A stretch of DNA of 64,000 nucleotides. Source: Paralvinella palmiformis. Taxonomy: Eukaryota; Annelida; Polychaeta; Terebellida; Alvinellidae. Of this stretch, positions 35,056 to 63,930 are shown one piece after another; within the stretch, counting starts at the first letter, position 1; each line of letters begins with the position of its first letter. The stretch lies in assembly GCA_025642065.1 (NCBI GenBank), contig JAODUP010000275.1, forward strand, positions 124,001-188,000. Reading direction: 5' to 3'. Below the pieces are notes generated by a model, which saw only the letters and a program-made list of their open reading frames with translations, was not told the DNA's origin and did not search any database. A program made the position numbers and the translations under genes.

Positions 35056-35440
35056 ACCGTCAATAAATATCACGGAAGGAAATCCTACACAATAAATAAA
35101 TAACAAAAATTCAATTAAGTTCCGACTTTCCCAATTATCTACTATAAGTACACGTTACATGCATGGTCTTGTTTCAATCGACGAGACACATTTCACGTTA
35201 AAGACCCGGTTTTTGTTTATGTTGATTTAGACCATTAGATCATAATCATAACGACGAGACCAACGGATTAGATTTGTCCTCTGATGATTGACCGAATGAA
35301 ATAATTTATAAAGCGAATCCCGGGTGATGATTCTGGATACGACGGTGTGACGGTCTAAAAAAAATATCTTATACTTACTTTACAGACCAACTCTTACCTC
35401 TTACCTATATGGGTATATGTGTTTTGGAAATAGCCTGGCG

Positions 35441-35479
<39 letters not shown>

Positions 35480-35732
35480 CGTCTCACGCATGTGCCAAGT
35501 GTGGTTTTAAGCTTAATGTGTTGATTGGCTGACAGCCTAGAAAGTGACATAGTTAGTGTACATAACGGGTGACTTATCGAAGCATTCAATAATTCATTGC
35601 GGTGTTTTCCGTGCACCACGCTCTTATCTAGAACAGCTTCAGTCTACATTTTGGTTGAATATATTCATCAATCAAACAGTGGAAGCCGTTATTCGTCGCT
35701 TATATATGTTGACCATTGACCTAAAAGAAAAC

Positions 35733-36690
35733 TAGAACGAGCAATCAGTGGTGTTTGAATGGGCCGTCATGATCAAACAGCGCCGACTTCCGGTAGGTGA
35801 AAAGCAGCGTTGAAGCGACTGCGCTTCGTGTTTTGAACCTTACACTTACACTTCGCCTCATTATCATTGGAAGTCACTCGGCCTATCTAATCTATGATAT
35901 GTACAAAATGACCGTAAAACATCTAATGAGCACATTTATTTAAGTCTATATAGTATATAGAACCGACTTTAAAGGCATCAGACAATTGATATTTTTGTAG
36001 AAGTGGCTTGCCACTCTTCCAAAAAATAGTCCCAGTGAAATATTGCCCTATGGTGCACTATAGTGCTTGCAAGAGAATAGGAGCTGCTGCTAAACTGCTA
36101 TTTCGATCGGCAGTCTTGGCGTCACAACCGGACTGGGTGCTTTTCTTCATCACATCAGGGTATAGCTATGAGTTTGGGATTAGTCTCCGTGTCTCTGGAT
36201 AAACCCTGTGTGCCTCTCTTTCCCAGATAACTGGTCTCACTGGAGCAGATACTGTGGCACTTGTTATAGGAGGTGCATGGGCGTTTCATGTTAACGTTTG
36301 GCATATTTTCTTTAAAATCATTTCTTCGCCAGTCTCGTATCGTATTGCATTCCGTTGTGACAGTTGTCACCAACAAAATGTTCATTACAATGTATTATAT
36401 GTGCTGTTGGAGCGCCATTTTTCTCGTGCTCGTTGGACATAACGCATCCAAGGCGTCCTCAGTTTTTTCGAAGATGGTGGGGGAAACCTCAATTTCCAAT
36501 CTGTTCTTGCCGCATCCGTACACAACACGGCATCAAACCATATTCCACAAGAATTCTATAAACTCCTATAGACTGACCTGAAAGAAAACTAGTCAGTGAT
36601 GTTTGAATGGGCCGCCATGAACAAACAGCTCCGACTTCCGGTAGTGGAAAAAGCAACGTTGAAGCGGCCGCGCTTCGAGTTTTGAACCTA
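35733..36690. mobile_element. Unidentified repeat flanked by ~110-bp direct repeats
   Basis: 35733-35840 and 36573-36690 share GTGTTTGAATGGGCCG, CCGACTTCCGGTAG and GCGCTTCG...TTTTGAACCT. Minus-strand frames between them (GQSIGVYRILVEYGLMPCC, EVSPTIFEKTEDALDALC, TTECNTIRDWRRNDFKENM) look like a broken protein I do not recognise. Might be a short transposon or a partial duplication. Confidence 0.5.
35862..35925 (+). mobile_element. SINE family 1 body fragment
   Basis: CGCCTCATTATCATTGGAAG, TCACTCGGCC and GACCGTAAAACATC match the body of the copies at 11164 and 12293; the tRNA head is missing. Confidence 0.6.
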
Positions 36691-37299
36691 TGAATTAATA
36701 CGAACATTTATTGTGATGTGTGCATTATCATTTTGTGTATGCAAACAATCTGTATTGTTCCTGTCCCATTATATGCCATGAAATATTTAAATGTCGTTTT
36801 GTGTAAGTCCGTTGTATTTTTATTTATTGTTAGTAATAATAAAATTTTTACATGGTTACCTGCATCCATATTTTTTTAAACGCAAGCAATTGGTACTTAA
36901 TATATATAGATATAGAGTTATATATAAACCACTGGTTATAATTTAAATGTCATGAAATGAACGATTAAATACCTCAAATAGTGGTAAAATCATTAATTTT
37001 GTTATTTTTGCTATTGACAGAAGTAAAAGATGGGTTATTAATTGCCATCGTGCAGATCTGATAAGGATGAATGTAAAATACTTGAATAGCAATCATGGTT
37101 GGCAAGTTTAAACACCCGCCATGATTATACCCCTGTTTAAACTGGATTGGATTAAACTCCTATTTTATGTTTAGACAGGGTTTACAAATGGGATAGTTTT
37201 TAATGTAAATGCAATGCAGAAATAAAACAAAAAAATGTATATGGTATATGCACATGAACTTGCTTATTGTTCAGAATTTCACAGCATAATCACCAGTCC

Positions 37300-38310
37300 A
37301 AATCAATTGCACCGCGAAGCTTCCTGTAGCATGTTACCAGCTTCACTGCTTTCTGTGTTCCTAATCTGTTCCGTGGTTTTTTTCTGGATCACACCAAAGT
37401 TTGAGAAAATCCTCTCAATGGAAGCAGAGCTTGAAGGAAAATGCAGCAATGTAATTGCAAGATCACAAAGTTCTGCATTGACATTCTTGCAGGTCTTCTT
37501 TATGGATGTCCACCACACACTTGGTTCCAACTTCTCAATAAATGCAGCATGGAACATTGACTTCAGAAAGGGCCTTGTCTCGGCATGAAAACTACACAAT
37601 TGTACTATCAGGGGTTATGGCCTGCTGAAATCACTTCTTTATCTTGGCTTTGTGTGGTTGGAGGCATTCTTCTTCAAGCAAGCGAAGCCATGCATCACAT
37701 GCATCGGCAATGCTGGTTTTGTTTGATTGTAGACAATCAAGAGCATGTACGACGGTGACAGATTTTTATGAAGATTTTTAACTTCATGGTAGTCCGATGT
37801 TGTTGATAATATTGCGGATTTGCTGTTCGATGAGTTCTTCATCCTGGGCGATGATCATGACAAAGAACGGTCTGTTTTTTATGAATGTGTTCATGCATTG
37901 TAGTTGGCTATTCCATCTGGTGGCACCGACAACAAGTTGAGGCTACAAGCCACCATGAGATTTGTATTCATCAAGTAACGCAGATGGTCGATGGTGGTTG
38001 CAAAGGTACTTGTTGACCTCAACAACCTAGGCAGTGACTTGCTGTGGGGTTATGTCATCACCGAGTAAATTCAGTACGCGAGCACCCATACACAACAAGA
38101 TTATCATTGGCCTCCTGTGGCTCACAACGCATCACTTCCATTTTCTTCTCATTGTCAGTGACTACAGCACGCACGATACATCCAAACTTAGTAGCAGCAT
38201 CAGACGTGCTCTGCCGGGCCAGTGAAGCACAGTATGAAGCTGTCATTTTGTTGGAAGTGATGTCTTCGGCAGTCATGAAGATTTGTTTCCAGTGTGGACA
38301 CAACTGGCGA
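37300..38310 (-). pseudogene. Decayed hAT transposase
   Basis: Minus strand in broken frames: VTDNEKKMEVMRCEPQEA with NLVVYGCSRTEF (38200-38060), WNSQLQCMNTFIKNRPFF (about 37910-37860), DACDAWLRLLEEE (about 37690), and the dimerisation region with WW then LLHFPSSSASIERIFSNFG (37500-37400). At least four frame slips. Palindromic CCTGTTTAAACAGG motifs lie at 39727-39770 and a related CCCTGTTTAAACTGG at about 37130, possibly near element ends. Confidence 0.78.
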
Positions 38311-38526
38311 CCACAGGTTGATTATGGGTATCACTCCACCCATCTTGAACAAGTGTAACTTCCATCGTCATGTCTCACTAATGTTGTCATTATTTCAGAT
38401 AACTAATGGCCCAAATGGTTGTATACAATATCCAATGTCAACTTTGGCTATAGCACAGTATACAATGAAATTATAATCAACAGCAACTTGAGATGTACAC
38501 TACTGGTAGAATTATGATCTGAACAT

Positions 38527-38816
38527 ATGTTTGTTTGTTGTTTTCTTGTTCGGGGAGAATCCCCAGGCTATCGCTTAATCGGCACAGCCTCTATGTTGGA
38601 GTGGTTGAGAAACCTCCTCCCCCCCACCACTCACAGGGGAGCAGTACGGAAAGATGGAGCCGAAATACTCTGAGGGTGGTCACTGCCAGAGCATTTTACG
38701 TCCTCAGGGGGTTTTTAACGTTCCCCTTTATTTTAAATAATTCAGTGGGGTTTTAACCTGTGACCGTTGGGACCAAGTGCCGGGTGCTTAACCGCTAGGC
38801 CACCGGAGCTCACTAA
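38527..38816 (-). mobile_element. tRNA-derived SINE family 2, copy with internal deletion
   Basis: The minus strand begins GTGAGCTCCGGTGGCCTAGC at 38813 and ends in the tail motif at 38545-38590. About 100 bp between the B-box region and CCACTGAATTAT are missing. Confidence 0.85.
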
Positions 38817-38819
38817 TTT

Positions 38820-39612
38820 TTTCATATTACATATTTGTTCAGCCCTTTATATACAGTCTTGCTGCGGAGAAGCCATGGATATCTGTATTGATGAACTCCA
38901 AGATGTGTTTATGGTGTGAAACCATTGTGGTCATGTAAACCCTCCCCCCCCCCCCCGATTAATGTCACATTAATCTAGTCAATATGAAGTATATCTACAT
39001 GTACATGATAATTGGGCAATGGAAACTATGGTGTAATGACAATTAGATCATTTTAGTTGTAATCACATACCATTGAAACACTATATTACTATAAGGAACA
39101 GCTGTATCTCTTCGCCCTTTGTTCACAGTGATACATAGCTCATACTACAGACTACATGATGTTGCTAAGAGTGGCCAAGCATGATTAGACATCCGACCAC
39201 TCTCCCCATACATGTAGTTGATTTGACAGCGTTGTATTGCTTTGAAAGTGTTGCATGACAAATCAGTCATTATAATGACATGTAAATATATCACAGTATA
39301 GATACCTGAAATTAATGATTAAATAATCTCAACATCTTTTGAATATTAACATAATGAGTTAATGACTTTCAATAAGTAAGTGGCATGTGCAGAAGTTTTT
39401 TTTTACAAGATTCAGAATTAAATAATGTTGTTATATATTTATATTGGTTACAAACTGTTCTATTTTCATATTAATCTCTATTAATTGAGTATTATCATGG
39501 ACATTTCCATCAAACCTAGTTACCAACCCTGATCTCCACCAATGACAGAATACCATTAGTTGGTCCCACCCACTAAGTGTATTTTAATATAACTATGTCA
39601 GTGTTTTATATG

Positions 39613-39647
<35 letters not shown>

Positions 39648-42372
39648 CCATTGTAGTATTGACAATAAACATGAAAAGAGAAACCACCATAATTTTGAAA
39701 GAAATATCGTTAATATAGTTTTTCATGTTTTATCACCTGTTTAAACAGGTTAACCCCCTGTTTAAACAGGGTTTAAAGCACCGGAGAGGATTAAACTGGT
39801 TTACACACTGATAAAACCCAACCCTGATAGTAACTGTAGAATATGTGTGATGTGCACTTCACTGAAACGGAATTCGTGAACCATCCAAGAGATTAACTTG
39901 TCTGGAATGCTATTCCAAATATTGTTGATGTACCAAACAAACGTACCCCATCCACCAAAATCAAAGCGGAAGCTGTGAGGGTAATTAATAGTTTCTGATG
40001 GTAGACTATCCCATTAAGCTCTCTGATAACACTACCCATTCGCCTGAAAGAAAGGCCAATGACACTCTACCTAACGCTGTAAACAAAAACACAACAACAA
40101 AAAGCAATGTTGGTGCTTATCACGTGCTTCAATTGACCCATTTTCGTGTACTAGCGTCACCGACAATGCTGTGACGTACTGGGTCGTCGATAAGAAAAAT
40201 AATCACAGGTATTGTTTAATATAAAATGCTAAATTAGAAGGAAATGAAAACAATATTGAAAATTAAAATGTCCGAGGCATTTAATACAGTAAATATAGTA
40301 CAATACGATAAATAGTTTTAATATAAACCTTACACATCACTATACTTTGATATGAATACACAATTAGCGACGTAGAGTCAAAAGTAGTGTATCCATTTAT
40401 GGGTAAAATTCTGTGTGTGTGTGTGTGTGTGTGTTCATATTTTGCACACGGTGTTATAATAAGGACACACAATACTCTGAACAAAATGGCTAATATATGC
40501 TAACATTATAGTACTGTAACTAGAAGACAAAATGTATAGCTACCTCATGGAAGGATGTTCGGCAAAACACACACACACACACACACACACTCATCTTTGG
40601 TGAGATTACCACAGCTTTAACATATTACCACACAACCAGACACCAACAACGGTGTCAGGTTTTATTCAATCTGTATATGCACGTATAACAAATTGTAAAA
40701 TATTACAACACGCACGCACACAGAGAGAGAGACAGAGTGAGTGAGTGACACACACACATAGAGAGAGAGAGAGAGACGCACACACAGAGAGAGGGAGAGA
40801 CAGTGACATAAAGAGAGAGGCAGTGACACACACACACACACACACACAGAGAGAGAGTGGCACACACACACACACACACACAGAGAGAGTGTGTGACAGA
40901 GAGAGAGGGGGAAAACACACAAAACAAATAAACAAAAAGAGGATGGGCCAGGCAGACCAACCTGTACCTAACGGATGACGTCACTTCTACGCAATCAGTG
41001 TAAAAATACACATACTTTGGCCCAAATCATGAATCATCAAATAAAAGTCAGCCAATGGAAACTATTTCTTTTCGACTATAACAGAACACTGAATACCAAA
41101 ATATGTGACTCAATGACTTGTAAGAAGAATATGAAGGGGTAGTAATATATATATATCCGTTTTTATATTTGAATCTCGTAATTAATTTGACATTTACGGC
41201 AGAAATCACAGAATACAAGCGACATCAAGCAATTGTTTTAATAAATCATGATTTGTTCTCTTCTAAAACTCATGCAAATGAACGTAAACATTGTATGTTA
41301 TAGTTCAAATAAACGTAAACATTGTACATTATAGTGATCGACACTTGGTTTAGTAATACACAGTTCCATACAAACCACGTTTTTGTGTGTGTGTGTGTGT
41401 GTGTGTAGTTATAAATATCATGTTGGTACCGGCCAAATTATATTAAGTTACCACAGGTCACTTTGTAGATTAATTATTTTAATAATTAGAAGCAAGTTAA
41501 ACTAATATATTGATTGTAATTACCATATAATAAGTAGCAGTAGGTAACTGATACAAACCCATCTCTGTGTGTGTGTGTGAAACAGCGATATATTGCCATA
41601 ACTGTAGTTGTTACGGGTGAGTTTTTGACAAGCACCCCCATACCCTTCATCGATCGTTATCAATCTAAGTGTGCAGTACTAGTATATGATAAATGACAAA
41701 TCGGGCATCTACATAAAAATACATAGCTAGTTATTGATAGAAAAATCGATCACTAATATGACATAACTGACATGATTGGGTGTTCAATTAAAACAGAGGA
41801 TTGGCTATTACAGTAGCTGAAGTTATATAGTTGTATCTCACGCACACAGACACACACAGAGAGAGACTTTATATACACAAAAGCACCAAATGCATGACAG
41901 AACAAGGTTGATGACAATATTTTACAGCGAGACACTAAAATAACATGGGGAAGCTTCACTATCGAAAGTTTCTCATCTTTTTATTAACATAGAATAACTG
42001 ACACAAAGACCATAACAACGTCTGTAGCAGTAGCTCGTAATAATAAATAGCTTTTACACAGTAAGTAAATCAATGTGTAAACACAACATACAAGTGTAGG
42101 TCTTACAGCGATATATACCAGATAATATAATTATCAATGTTTAGCTCTGATGTCCTATACAGAGAGATCAAACGCTGACGGCGATAAATATTAATTAGTT
42201 ATGCAAATTCTGATATGTCGTTTTCACACAGAAACAGCATCAATGATATGAAGGTGGTGATAATACAACTAATAATTAATAATACACACATGGCTTAAAG
42301 TGATATTTTAGAAAATGTAAATTTCATATTTATATGACCATATATTAATATTCATATATAACCAATCACTCA

Positions 42373-42404
<32 letters not shown>

Positions 42405-44370
42405 TCAGTGTATATGTCCACCTACCCAAATAAGTACACAGCAGACTTGCTAGATGCCTAGAATGTGGGAGCTTATCATTCATTTTAAAGACAAATAACA
42501 AAGATGCCCATTGTCTAGACTTTATATTAAACATTCTGTACTGGAAAGTCCTACGGTATTTCCAATCCGAGTCATTAACCTAGATAAATAGGTCATAGAC
42601 AGTTTCAACTTGTGGTAAAGTTTATGGTACATATAATATATCATAACATTTTGCCAAAATTTTGGGAGCTCTTCACGTCTGTAGAGTTACATGTTTTTGG
42701 CACATGACAGCAAATATATATATGGGTCAGAAGCACCCTTATAACTTTACTAAATTTTTAACTCTCCGATACATACAGGCACTCATTTATGCAAACACAG
42801 TATTATAGTAGTTAATAGAATGGAGTTGAACTGTGACAAAGGTGATTTTTTAGTATCAAATTGACTAAAGTTATGTTTGACCTCTGACATTTATATCTAT
42901 CTTAGTTAAATGACATTAAGGACTCCAGGACATTTACTGAGGATCTGTCATTATTGATTAAGAAATGTTCTGACAAAATTAAGTTGTTCAGGTAAAAACA
43001 TTCCCCCGGCTCTTAACACTACATTATGTTTATAAAACCTATGCCAACATGTAGAATTTTGTTATTAAAATTCCAGACAGAAACATGACTCGCATAATTA
43101 TTTTTGTTATTTGACTCAAATATCACCGATTGCATTAAAACGATGACCATTCTCAACATACTTCTTGCCAATAAAACACAGCGCTGGTATTGGAAGATTC
43201 CTTCAGAGAATGACCAATTAAACAGCAAAATCTAGCCAGATCATACTGTTTCAATACGGTGTTTGCTAAAATGTATACTGGTATATTTTACGAGATGTTG
43301 GAAGTAGATCGCCTGTGTGCAAGATATCACCCATTTACCTAAATACCCATAACACTTACTCATTTACCATTTATTTTCAGACTAAAACAATCATCTTCAA
43401 GAAGGTTAAGTATTCACTATTTATCAGAACAAACTCTGACTACTGAGCGAAGTACCACAGACACCATACACAGGAAATAAACTAGTAACAGACCACTGAG
43501 TAGCCAAAGCATAACAAAAGTATAGTTATTTATGCCTCATATTTATGTACACCGACTTTCATGCGCTCATTCAGTGATCATTCCAAAATAAAAATAAATA
43601 CCTGTTACATTTAATTACATTTCTGTCAAGACGAGCCTGGTGATGCTGGAGACAAACAAGATGACAACAAAATGTCTAACTAATTAATATAGAACTATAT
43701 TCTATCACTGATCATGTTACGACACCCTGATTAAGTTTACCATCACACAATTAGCTTTACACCATTTTATGTATAAATTAACATTATGTATAGTGATTTC
43801 ATACATGTATTACATATATTTTCTACACAGCCACTGTAGTAGAAAGTCATTTAAATGCTACAAAGATATAGAAGCATCACTGGTCTCTCTCTCTCTCTCC
43901 TTACATATGATATAGCATTCATGGCTACAGATTGGCAAATGTTCCCATTTTTAAATTTCCTACTCTTTCTTGTATAATTGACATATATTTTACATAATAA
44001 AATATCTTGTCTAAATCTTATTTTTACTACGCCACAATATATTATACAGTACTGCCATAAACCAACTTTCTACAGTTATGGACTGAAGTTACATTGACGC
44101 ATTCCGATATAATGTAAAGCGCTACCCTAATTACTACGTTCTTCCCCCCCCCCCCCATCCCAACAAGATAACTGGTCTGCATTAATTTGCTAAGTTTCAG
44201 AAGCTGCACTGCTACATCCAAATTTATGACTTCATAACTGCTGCTTGTTATGAATAAATCAATCCAATCAGTATTACAATATTGCCGACTTCTATCAAGG
44301 ATCAGTCAAATGTAACCTCTTTACACGCAAACACAAAAATTCTTCCCATGACAGATGTACGATTAAACTG
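38820..44370. other. Intergenic stretch without recognised genes
   Basis: 5.5 kb of AT-rich DNA and microsatellites 3' of the BLTP3 stop. A minus-strand piece at 40065-39885 (NYPHSFRFDFGGWGTFVWYI) could be LINE debris; too weak to name. The BLTP3 3' UTR must start at 44370, but its end is not visible. Confidence 0.55.
40410..40915. repeat. Microsatellite cluster (TG, CA, GA)
   Basis: TG, CA and AGAGAG runs with GTGA. The frames read across it are low-complexity artefacts. Confidence 0.95.
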
Positions 44371-59761
<15,391 letters not shown>

Positions 59762-59999
59762 CTGAAAACACAAAACAGGTGACCGTATGTGAAATGTAGG
59801 TAATTACAACAGAATGGGACACGCACGCATGCACGCACGCATGCACGCACGCACGCATGCATGCACGCACGCACGCACGCACTAAATGACCAATTTTATG
59901 CTATATGTGGACAAATGTGTAGCAGAATGCATTCACAAAATTATGATACATCCACACTAAAGTAGTGGATCTCCTTTAAATAGTGTATAACATTTATTA

Positions 60000-60140
60000 C
60001 TTGTATAACATATGTTATTTGTGTAACATGTGTCACTTGTATAACATGTGTCACTTGTATAACATGTATTAATTATATTAACATCTATTTTTGTATAGCA
60101 TGGATTATTTGTATAACATGTATTACTTGTATAACATGTA
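60000..60140. repeat. ~19-bp minisatellite
   Basis: Repeats of TTGTATAACATGTGTCAC and variants, about seven copies. Confidence 0.82.
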
Positions 60141-60191
60141 ACATGAGCAAAGATTCATTATCCCTTTGACTTAATTAAAATTTCTTTATAT

Positions 60192-60245
<54 letters not shown>

Positions 60246-61523
60246 CATACATACGTACATACATACACACACAACCCATCACATTCATCCTACTCATACT
60301 AATAATGTAGTATAATGTGACAAACCTTTATCAATAAAGTAAAAACCTAAAACCATCACCATTTATAAATAGTGTACTCTAATTGTCTAGAGGTAATATA
60401 CACAATCCGTGGGTTAAGGGTCATGGGTTCAATGTCTGTTCACGTTATCACAGCCTGAACCATATCAACAAATCCCTCAAAACAAAAACTTTGAGTGACT
60501 GACCATTTTAAAAAGTGCCACCATCTCAATGTATTTTAAAGACAAGACATCAAACACTATGGCAATGAACATCGTCATCCTTTCTGTATCACTTCATTTG
60601 ACCAACCAATCAACATACGGGAAGTATCAACCAATCATCATATTGTAGCATCAATCATTCATCATACACTTAGTGATAACCAATCATCATACAGATGGCA
60701 TCAATCAATTATCAATATTTTGTTTGGTTTTTTGTTCTATACACGATATACATAACTATGGCAAAATATGCCGAATATAAGAGATAATTAATCCTTGATA
60801 TATAATTAAACAAAATAATAATTATGATGATAATAATAATAATAATAATAATTACAGGTAAATCATCCATCACTAATCAGATCATTATCAGCAAATATTC
60901 ATTTATCAAACGCCTTAAAGCCAACCTGTTCTATAATGAACAGGTATGGTTAAGAAACTTCTAATGACCATAAAGCGTGATTTAATTTATTTCTTTTTCG
61001 TATATTCTCACATACAGAGCCGTCTTAAGAACTCTGACTTGTAATATACATTTCAGTTAACAATCCTGTTAAATGGAAAAAGGAAGTAATACAAGTGATT
61101 TAGAAAGGAAGAAAATAACATCAAAAGCCATTACACCAACAATCATCATCTTCTGATTAGAAGATATATAGTCAACTATCTGGCCAAAATAACACAAAAC
61201 CTGAAGTTGTCGTAATAAAAACTAAATTATGACGGGATGATGCTGGACAAGATGTTCTGTCTTATTCAGTGAAAGACATTTGAAAAAGTTACTAAAAGAA
61301 AAGAAAATCAGAAATTAATATCCCTCACTTGCTCTGGAGTATAAAATATTACCTTTTGTAACACTTACTTAGCTGTGAAATATGATGATAGAAAACAAAC
61401 AATGTTTTATATTAATAAATAAACATACAAACAACTGCGGACATGTGAAATGTATGAAAATTAAATTCGCACACACACATACATATATACACACGTGCGC
61501 ACACACACACACACCTCTTAATG

Positions 61524-61573
<50 letters not shown>

Positions 61574-61774
61574 TATTAATACACTGACAGCTAAATGTCT
61601 GCACAAATTCTTTAACAAAGATTTCCGATCATTCTTGGATTTCTCTCAAAAATATAGAATTCCCATATTTAAAAAAGGACAATTTAATTACATTTTTAAC
61701 AAGTTTCATTAAACTAGACTGAACAACTTTCCAAAATGATATCTAATCAGATTCCTACATTTCTTTCGTATATT

Positions 61775-62025
61775 GACATATAGGACAACAGTGTCATATA
61801 TTGACAAATAGGACAAAAGTGTCATATATTGACACATATGACAACAGTGCCATATATTGACACATATGACAACAGTGTCATATATTGACACATATGACAA
61901 CAGTGTCATATATTGACACATAGGACAACAGTGTCATACATTGACACATATGACAACAGTGTCATATATTGACACATATGACAACAGTGTCATATATTGA
62001 CACATATGACAACAGTGTCATATGT
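61775..62025. repeat. 28-bp satellite, about nine copies
   Basis: Unit TCATATATTGACACATATGA + CAACAGTG. Very homogeneous; the core ATATTGACACATAT is partly palindromic. Confidence 0.92.
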
Positions 62026-63786
62026 GAATAAAGTGTATCAATGAATCGGAATGTGTAGTTCTGTTGGTACAGTAACAGGAAGTACAAACATCTAATACCA
62101 AATTTAAACTTATTGTCCAAAATAATCTGTAGAAATGATATGCCTTTTACAGTAAAAAATGGGGTACTCCATAAATATTATATTATAGTAATTACTATTA
62201 TTATTATTATTATATCTCTTTTGTAGTGGCCTTCCCATTAATAGATAACATACTATCCATCTACATAAATGTCACATCTGTTACTAAACACTAAATGTTT
62301 ATATTTCATCATCATGTTCAGATCTGGTTTAGGTTAAAGTTCGTATCATCTTAGCTCAAACGGCTCGTCTAGAGTAGATGTCATAAAACTGTCATATAGC
62401 TCATGTTATTTTTACCTTACAGACAGAAATCTGTTACTCTCTTCTCATATAAATATGTGTCAGGGAGACCATATTGGACTCGTTTTACTTCAGCATGATC
62501 ATTTCTCTCCCAAACAATAAAGATCAGATAATTAAAACAATTGACAATAGCATCATGACAGATGCCATTATATCCCGTCGGGGATAGTCTGATAGAGTTT
62601 TGTGGGATATTATCATTATAGTAATCATTTCCACGGAAAGTGCATTACAGCAGTTATGCATGGTGAATATCCCCAACCATCAGCGATGAATGGGCTCGGG
62701 GAATTTGGCAAATCGTCCAGATGGCAAAAAGCCAAAAACACCTGCAGAACATAACTGGAAAATGCCACATCTACACCTCCATTATGAAGAGCTTGAAATA
62801 TTTCTGGATCCACGGAGCAGTTCCTTGATGACGATATATAACATGATACATATGCAACACGTTACATATGTGGTACTTGAATGGACATAGCGGTTAAATA
62901 AAACCCCAAAAGATGAAGCATCAGATGAGTACAAAGATGGCTGCTGGCAGCACTGATTGAGTCAGCGACAGACCGGGTAAATCTTCAAACTACACAAACT
63001 GATCAAAAGACGTCCTTTGAACAGAAAGGTGATAAATTATTTATAAGGTCTTGTAGATTACATTATCTATTCATGAAAATCATCATTGCTTGTGTAAATT
63101 CAACATCTGAAATCTTTCTACTTCACAGAATAACAAAAACTTTCAGTGGATCATTAATAAATGGCCTCATTTTCAACTCAAGATAATAAAGACGCAGTGA
63201 TAACTTTTGTTAATCACTCTGTATTCTCAGGTAATATTTAAGCACAAATCAAATATCCCATTGACTAACATTTAACATGTAATCCTGACAATATTTCTCT
63301 CAATTTTAATTGGACCATCCTAAAATCTAGTCCCCCCCACTATCTGTAATAGACCGATGGATAATAATTTTAATCACCTTATCGAAAACAGATAATGTTT
63401 TGAAGTTTTCTAAATTATTAAAAAATTAATAAAATAATCAATGAAATAAATTACTACGCCAAATATTAGCAGTGGGATGTTTAAAAGTTCCCCTCCCCCC
63501 ATCCACTATCACACATTCAATAAGAATGTCCTAAAAACGTACAAATTATTAATATTCCATCAATAAATCATCATAATAGTTGTAACCAAGAGATGTAAAT
63601 ATTATACTCTTTGAGACATTATGCTAAATGAAATTAAAATTATTATTTCTCTGATCTTATTGTCTTCTGAACAGAACAATGACAAGTGTTAACTCTCTGT
63701 TAAAGGATATAGTATTTCGGAATAAAATATTCATTATGCCATGACACACAACATTATACATATATATATGTGTGTGTGTGTGTGTG

Positions 63787-63930
63787 TAACAGTTAATCCG
63801 TATAATCAAGTAATATGTATATTACCTGAAATTTTCAGGTGATGTGTATTAAATCTCAGTTAGCAATAGACGTATTACCTGAATATTTCAGGTAATATAC
63901 ATATTACCTGATTATACAGATTAACTGTAA
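63787..63930. repeat. Palindromic 144-bp element
   Basis: Left arm 63788-63840 and right arm 63877-63929 are reverse complements with about four differences (TACAGTTAATCNGTATAATC...). Each arm ends in an internal palindrome ACCTGAAATTTTCAGGT. The loop is 36 bp. No coding sequence: MITE-like. Confidence 0.85.

Larger units (their letters stand above)
59890..63786. other. No coding exon recognised; presumed BLTP3 intron
   Basis: Minisatellites, (TA)n arrays and AT-rich DNA. A weak tRNA-like B box (GGGTTCAATGTC) at about 60418. No in-phase exon found for the missing BLTP3 N-terminus. Confidence 0.5.

Noticed and set aside
36008..36202. Plus-strand frame with GYSYEFGI, reminiscent of Merlin-type transposase text
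   Set aside because: Only a few residues fit, no zinc-binding or catalytic residues, and the coding look is stronger on the other strand.
40662..41011. Cys/Ser/Leu-rich frames that look membrane-like
   Set aside because: Low-complexity CA, GA and TG repeats read in all frames.
61709..61921. Repetitive protein with MCQYMTLLSY units
   Set aside because: Arises from the 28-bp satellite, whose period is not a multiple of three, so the frame rotates; no start context or homology.
62625..62890. Open frames on both strands as a candidate upstream BLTP3 exon
   Set aside because: No splice sites in the right phase and no resemblance to the family's N-terminal region.
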